DNA of 64,000 nt from NCBI GenBank assembly GCA_014871385.1, contig CM026426.1:105001281-105065280 (forward strand). Direction: 5' to 3'. Made by a program: the position numbers and the translations under genes. The notes under the pieces were generated by a model. It was not told the DNA's origin. It searched no databases and was given only the letters and a program-made list of their open reading frames with translations. Positions within the stretch are counted from its first letter, which is position 1, and the number at the start of each line of letters is the position of its first letter. Of this stretch, positions 59,151 to 64,000 are shown piece after piece. Source of the stretch: Ceratodon purpureus (taxonomy: Eukaryota > Streptophyta > Bryopsida > Pseudoditrichales > Ditrichaceae).

Positions 59151-61054
59151 TAATACAACAACGAATTTCCCTACTGACACCAGCAGGTATAAACGTGTAA
59201 TCTCCTGATCGAGAGTCAGAAGACTAGGAGATACCACCTCCAAATTCATTCAGAATTTGTTTAGAGGTACTTTTTATTCATGACTATACGTAATATCCCA
59301 CTTCTAGGTAATGAAATGATCCTCGAATTCATGAGGTTGGCATAGAATGGACTAGCACTTCTTCTGATCGATGCCATTGATGACAAATAATTGGAATTTT
59401 TTTAATAGTCTAGATTAACTGCATAATATGTATTATACATTTAATCACAAGTATATGGTTGCTGGTTTTGATGAGAAATTTTCAGGTTCAAAAATAGATG
59501 TACACTGAAGTCGATCCTAAAGTGTAACTCGTGTCATTAATACAATTGAGAATATAAACTTATAAAAATAGATGTACATTGAAGTAGATGCTTCAAACTA
59601 ATGAATACAATATTTTCATTAATAATCATGAAATCTTAGTAAACTTAAGGATGATTTTAGTTATATTAATAGCAAACCGTAAGTGGAGAAACTTCGCGAA
59701 TAAGGAATGAATAAAATCGTACTCAAATATGTCCACAATTGCACTGTTGTTTCTAGTTCAAAATTTATTCTCATAACTCATTTTCGTTCTTTGTCCTTCA
59801 AATAGTAGCGTACATATTTTATGATTAAGAAATTTTGTTAGTTTGAAATAACTAAAGAAATTAAAATTAAATAAACTTTGTAGGAAAAGTAGAAAATATG
59901 AAAATTAATTAAAAAAATTGAATAATGGAATCAAAGATATTTTTCCGTTAAGATATTCTAGAATAAATTATAAGAGTTGTGACCCCTTATAGAACTCACA
60001 TAAGTCATTTCCCCTCAATTTATCGAATATGAATAATAATTAATAGAACTTTCTTTTTTTTCAAATTTCTTTTATTTCTCGTATCTGTAAAATAATGTTT
60101 TCTAAATTCCTCTGTGATTTTCTAAGAGAAAGTCTATTATTTCTTGAACTTTTTCCAATGTTTTCCCAAATTTCTAATATTTTCATCTTTACAATAATTA
60201 TTAAATAATTATAATAGTTCCCCTAAAATAAAATAGAGTACTTGGTACGAAAGGTAAGAAATACAAAAATAACATATAAAAACAAAATAGTAGAGTCAAC
60301 TACACTTTTCCGCGGAGTTATTCCAGAATAAATTATAAGATTTTCATAAACTTATACAAGTCATATTCTTCAATTTATCAAATATGAATAATAATTTATA
60401 CATTTTTTTAGTTTTTTATTTTCATTTTTTTCTCATTTGACAGCAAATGATGTTTTCAAAAGTTCCTTTCAGAACTACTAATTAATAATATTTAAGATTA
60501 CATTGTTTTCCTTCTTCTCTTAATTTTTGTCAAGGTTCCTCACAATTGTTATTTTTGAGTTTGCTTTGTTTTGGTCTTTATTATTTTTTTTCTCTTTTTT
60601 GTCATTTTTTTTCCCTCCCATTTTATTTTTATTTTATTTTAATTTATTTTTAAAGTTTTTTCTCCAGTTTCTATATTTTTCCCGAGTTCCTGACAGTTTT
60701 TTTTTAAAACTTCTTTTGTTCCCTTTTTTAAGTTTTTTTTAAAAACTTTTCTCAATTTCTTTGAATTATTTTTCCAATCTTAAATAATTTTGTTATCCAT
60801 CATCATTTTTTTTTCCCTTTTTTCATTTTTTAATTTAGCTACTTTCCCAACTTCTCTCATTTTTTCCCAAATTCAATCATTTTTAAAATCGCCGAAAAAG
60901 GTTTTATTTTTTTTGGTTTTTATTTTGTCTTTATTTGTTCTTTATTCCTTCCAATTTCAGATAATTCTCTTACCTTTCATTATTATTTTTTTCGGGTTTT
61001 TATCTTGTTTTTATTTTTATTTTATTTTTCCCGTATTTCTTCCCCTAATTTTTT

Positions 61055-61055
<1 letters not shown>

Positions 61056-61089
<34 letters not shown>
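61056..61089 (+). repeat. poly-T tract, 34 bp
   Basis: Uninterrupted T run at the junction between the AT-rich block and the GC-rich block that follows. Confidence 0.95.
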
Positions 61090-61095
<6 letters not shown>

Positions 61096-61189
61096 ATTTA
61101 ATTTAATTTTTTTTTTAAATTCTTTTTTCAATTTTTTTTTTCCCCTAAATTTTTAATGTGGTAGGAAATTGTAGAGGGAGCTGCATTAA

Positions 61190-61231
61190 AATGGGCGTCG
61201 GTCATCCCGCTATGACCGCAGCGCCCATTTC
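61190..61231. repeat. short hairpin
   Basis: AAATGGGCG..GGTCAT is followed after six bases by ATGACC....CGCCCATTT, giving a strong stem of 15 paired bases. It marks the left edge of the GC-rich block and may be an element terminus. Confidence 0.6.
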
Positions 61232-61386
61232 CTCGGGAGGTAAAGAGGGAGAGGAGCGCTCCCATTTCCCCCTCTTGCCCACGTTGCTGATAGTAAACTC
61301 CTCCGCAACGCCGTTGGTTGCGTCGACCTTCGAGGGGAGCGGCTGCAGCAAAGGGTGTTGCGGAGGTGCTGGAGGGGTGCTGAAGT

Positions 61387-61575
61387 GCGGAGCTGAAGGT
61401 CCTACGGAGCTGAAGGTCCTACGGAGCTGAAGGTCCTACGGAGCTGAAGGGAGGTGATGCGGAGCTCAAGGAGGTGTCGTGGGGTGCTAGAGGGGGGAGG
61501 CGAAGGAGGTGTCGCGGGGTGCTAGAGGGGGGAGGCGAAGGAGGTGTCGCGGGGTGCTAGAGGGGGAAGGCGAAG
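61387..61575 (+). repeat. two adjacent minisatellites (17-bp and about 35-bp units)
   Basis: GGAGCTGAAGGTCCTAC is repeated nearly four times (61387-61451). GGAGGTGTCGCGGGGTGCTA with an AGAGGGGGGAGGCGAA tail is then repeated three times (about 61468-61575). Both are nearly perfect and therefore young. Confidence 0.9.
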
Positions 61576-62196
61576 AAGGTGCTGCGGGAATCTGCTGTGT
61601 TGTGCTGGAGGGAGCTTAGAGGAAGGCGAAGAAGGTGGTGCGGAGCAGAAGGAGGAGCAGCGGGGTGCTGGACGGAGGGAGGAAGGGAGATGCTGGAGGG
61701 AGCTGTGAACGGCAGCTGAAGGAAGAAGGAGGGCGTGGGAAGGAGCTCAACAGGACCTGAGGATTTTGGAGTTCCTTGATCGGTAAAGAGGTGCGGTGGC
61801 GCGAGGCAGTTGCGGGAGGAACAACGCCGAAGGACGAAGGTGCACTTAGGGGGGCGTAGCGGAGAATTCAGGTAAACATCCCAACTGCCCTGAATTTTTT
61901 GTGAAACATGTGTGCGCTGCTCGTAGTGTCAGTTGCCGAAGAAGCCTTAAGCCTAGGAGTCTTCAAGACCTGAGCATAGCGTAGCATGAAGGAGTCCTAA
62001 TCTGTAGGTGTATCTGTTAAAAAAATTCCAATTAGTGTATGCAAGAAGCCAAGCTCATTGTGTTGCTACAGTTCTTTTTGTCATCAAAGATTGTAAGCAT
62101 TTCCGGAGTCTATTTTCTACTTAATCTACTTAGAAGTTAGAGAGTTTTGATAGTGGGTATATTGTGTCACCACTAATTCGGTGTTGTGTTGCAGTC

Positions 62197-64000
62197 ATGG
62201 TTGCTGGCAGCAAGGACGATGGTGTTCTCACGCCTTGGAACCTCCCATTCGACCTTCAGTCGCTACCGGAGGATAGGGCGGCCAAGCTCGTGGTGATTGC
62301 ACCCTTTCTTCTTGGAAGGAAGAGTGCAAACTACGACATCGATTTCTTCCATCGTACACTTGGCCTCTGCGACACTAGGATTTCCTTCTCCGAGCTCAGT
62401 AGTGACAAGGTATGCAAGAAATCCTTGTTCATAGAGAGATGGCTGGAATGACAAGGAGGGCGCCACCACATTGCTGACTGCAGTGACAACCAGGCTATCG
62501 CTGCTTATATAGAGCAGCATGCGAAGGTGTATGGAGGTGAAGGCCGTGACAACGAAACATTTGGTACCTCCTTTCTTTGAGGCTGTCATCTGACCTTCGA
62601 GTTGGGCAAAGAATTCAACTGGGCAGAGAAAGCTGCGACCTTACAGAAGGCACATGAAAAGGGGGTAGCCCGCAACCCTCTCAAGCTCACACCTCCAGCC
62701 TTGAGAGAGCAGATCGAGGCCATCATCGACGTGCTCGTTGGCCACATCAACGACAAGCCCTCTGCTGGCAACACATCCTTGGCCATTCAGGGAGTCGGCA
62801 CTCAACCTAGCCACGGCATCCTTGTTACGGGGAGCAGCAGCAAAGGAGGGCCTCCAGCAAAGGGAGCTCGGGGTCGCACTCAAAGCTAGCTCAGGGCGAA
62901 GGCGGCCTTGGTCACTGGGGAGGAGAGCTTGCCCAAGTCTTCACTTGCTGGCAGCAAGGATGAAGACCGACCCACCTCGGATCTGAAGGCAAAGTTGGAC
63001 CAGGCTAGGGCCAAGAAGGCGAGAGCTCAGGCCGACCTTGCCCACAAGGAGGCTCAGAGGGAGGTGATTGTGGGAGACTTGAAGAACCAGAAGACTTTCT
63101 TGAAGGAGAAGGAGGATGAGGAGGGCCGGTTCTATGACGATGTGCCGCCCACCGTGCTGCCAGCAAGATAGCCGGGGCCGCTTGCAACATGGAAGCGAAG
63201 AAGCAGTTGGATGCTTTGGCCCGTCTTGGTGGTGATCAGATGGCCAATGCGAGCAAGGCTGCCCAAGAAGCCCAGCTTCGCATTGACAAAAAGGAGAAGC
63301 AGCTGGCAGCATTGATGGGGGACATAGAGAAGTCTAAGACCGAGGTCGGGGTTCTTAGTGTGGAGATCATGTCCCACAAGCTGGCAGCGGCATACATTTG
63401 CCCGAAGAGTGTGCTCCCACATCTACCATCCGAGTTTTGAGCCCTCCCCATTCAGCTTTCCGACCCTTGCCCCTTTTGTGCACGGTACTTTGTTGACGCT
63501 GCTTGTGTACCCTTGACATGCGGCTGCTTGGCACACCCACATTGCATGTTTGAGGTTGTCTTCTCCCTTGACGCCAAGTGTAGCCGTTGCTGCCACTCCT
63601 TGAGTGGGGGGTGGCTTGGGCAATGGGGATTTCCACTGCATGAGTCAGCTCAAGCGGAGCTCCACCACCTCTAGGAGGTTCTCAAGTCCGAGGTGGGAGC
63701 ACCAGACCTCCAGAGCCCCGTTGCTGGCAACAAGAGGGCCGCTGAGCGCTCTTCTCCTCCTTTGGGGGAGGAAAACCAAGTCAAGAAGAAGACTCGCTTT
63801 CAAGAGGAGTCGGAGGCTTCGGGTCCGCTTGTCATCGCCAAGACCTTCGCTCAGCCCGTGGTATCCGCGGCATTGCTGCGAGCAGCCGTAGGGGATGCCA
63901 ATGGTGTTGCCAACACCCAGAAGTTAGATGACTTGAGCTTCCTCCAAGTGACACAAGCCCCTCCACGTGAGGAGGTTGACAACACAGGCTCTCATGGTGG
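62197..64000 (+). pseudogene. unrecognised coiled-coil coding region, broken and cut by the window end
   Basis: An ATG at 62197, just after a TTGCAG acceptor-like site, starts MVAGSKDDGVLTPWNLPFDL, followed by VVIAPFLLGRKSANYDIDFF. Later pieces include EFNWAEKAATLQKAHEKGVA (about 62610), a Lys/Ala/Glu coiled coil (DLKAKLDQARAKKARAQADL, about 62980) and a second coiled coil (KQLDALARLGGDQMANASKA, about 63200). At least four stops or frame changes (near 62451, 62580, 62889 and 63170) break it. The DNA word GCTGGCA(G/A)CAA recurs along it. No domain is recognised; a transposon accessory gene or decayed host gene are both possible. Confidence 0.45.

Larger units (their letters stand above)
57356..61140. 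other. AT-rich block with diverged duplications
   Basis: Very T-rich, without coherent coding. It is built partly from related segments: TAGTCTACGAGGCCGGGAAG near 57688 and TAGTCTACAAGACCGGGATA near 58430, and GATATTGTAGTGTGAACTTT near 57857 and 58168. Confidence 0.55.

Overview
The window looks like transposon-rich nuclear DNA from a land plant with a large genome. Two short exons on the + strand (18337-18475 and 49649-49770) encode consecutive segments of an axonemal-type dynein heavy chain. Their splice sites are clean and their phases match. Axonemal dyneins occur only in plants with swimming sperm, so the source is most likely a fern, lycophyte or bryophyte; cycad or Ginkgo is not excluded, while a conifer or flowering plant is unlikely. 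The two exons are separated by one intron of 31,173 bp. I found no other dynein exon, so only 261 bases of the 64 kb can confidently be called host coding sequence. The rest is mobile elements, mostly fossils, in an AT-rich background.

Layout. 1-5501: the 3' part of an LTR retrotransposon fossil with gag and protease but no visible reverse transcriptase, which appears to sit inside a second, oppositely oriented gag fossil (5502-7306). 8241-8595: a small inverted-repeat element. About 9538-9740: a tRNA-derived SINE candidate. 11701-14068: a decayed DUF7869-type protein, probably a DNA transposase. 14728-15862: a non-autonomous CACTA element with a perfect 3-bp target duplication and a long foldback inside.

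Inside the giant dynein intron: a 6.0-kb piggyBac element (18932-24966) flanked by TTAA; a 15-bp minisatellite; a Mutator-like MITE with a 9-bp duplication (28848-29179); and a CACTA transposase (TNP2-type) gene on the - strand, traceable from about 41470 down to about 32650. That gene carries later insertions: an 840-bp piggyBac relative at a TTAA inside an exon (40032-40871) and a 2.5-kb CACTA element (32948-35464) inside the DUF4216 region. A pogo-like transposase with its DDE core deleted (36422-38522) lies between its two recognisable parts. The 2.5-kb CACTA element carries a multi-exon, intron-containing piece of a plant acetamidase/formamidase gene, so it is a gene-capturing (Pack-CACTA-like) element. 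Two further small inverted-repeat elements lie at 41632-42368 and 44944-45231.

After the second dynein exon come AT-rich sequence, a chromodomain-type Gypsy fossil (about 52300-53588, - strand), an unclassified transposase-like gene (54400-57345), an AT-rich block with diverged long duplications (57356-61140), and a GC-rich, minisatellite-bearing block with an unrecognised coiled-coil coding fossil (61140-64000). I saw no tRNA, rRNA, CRISPR or prokaryotic features.
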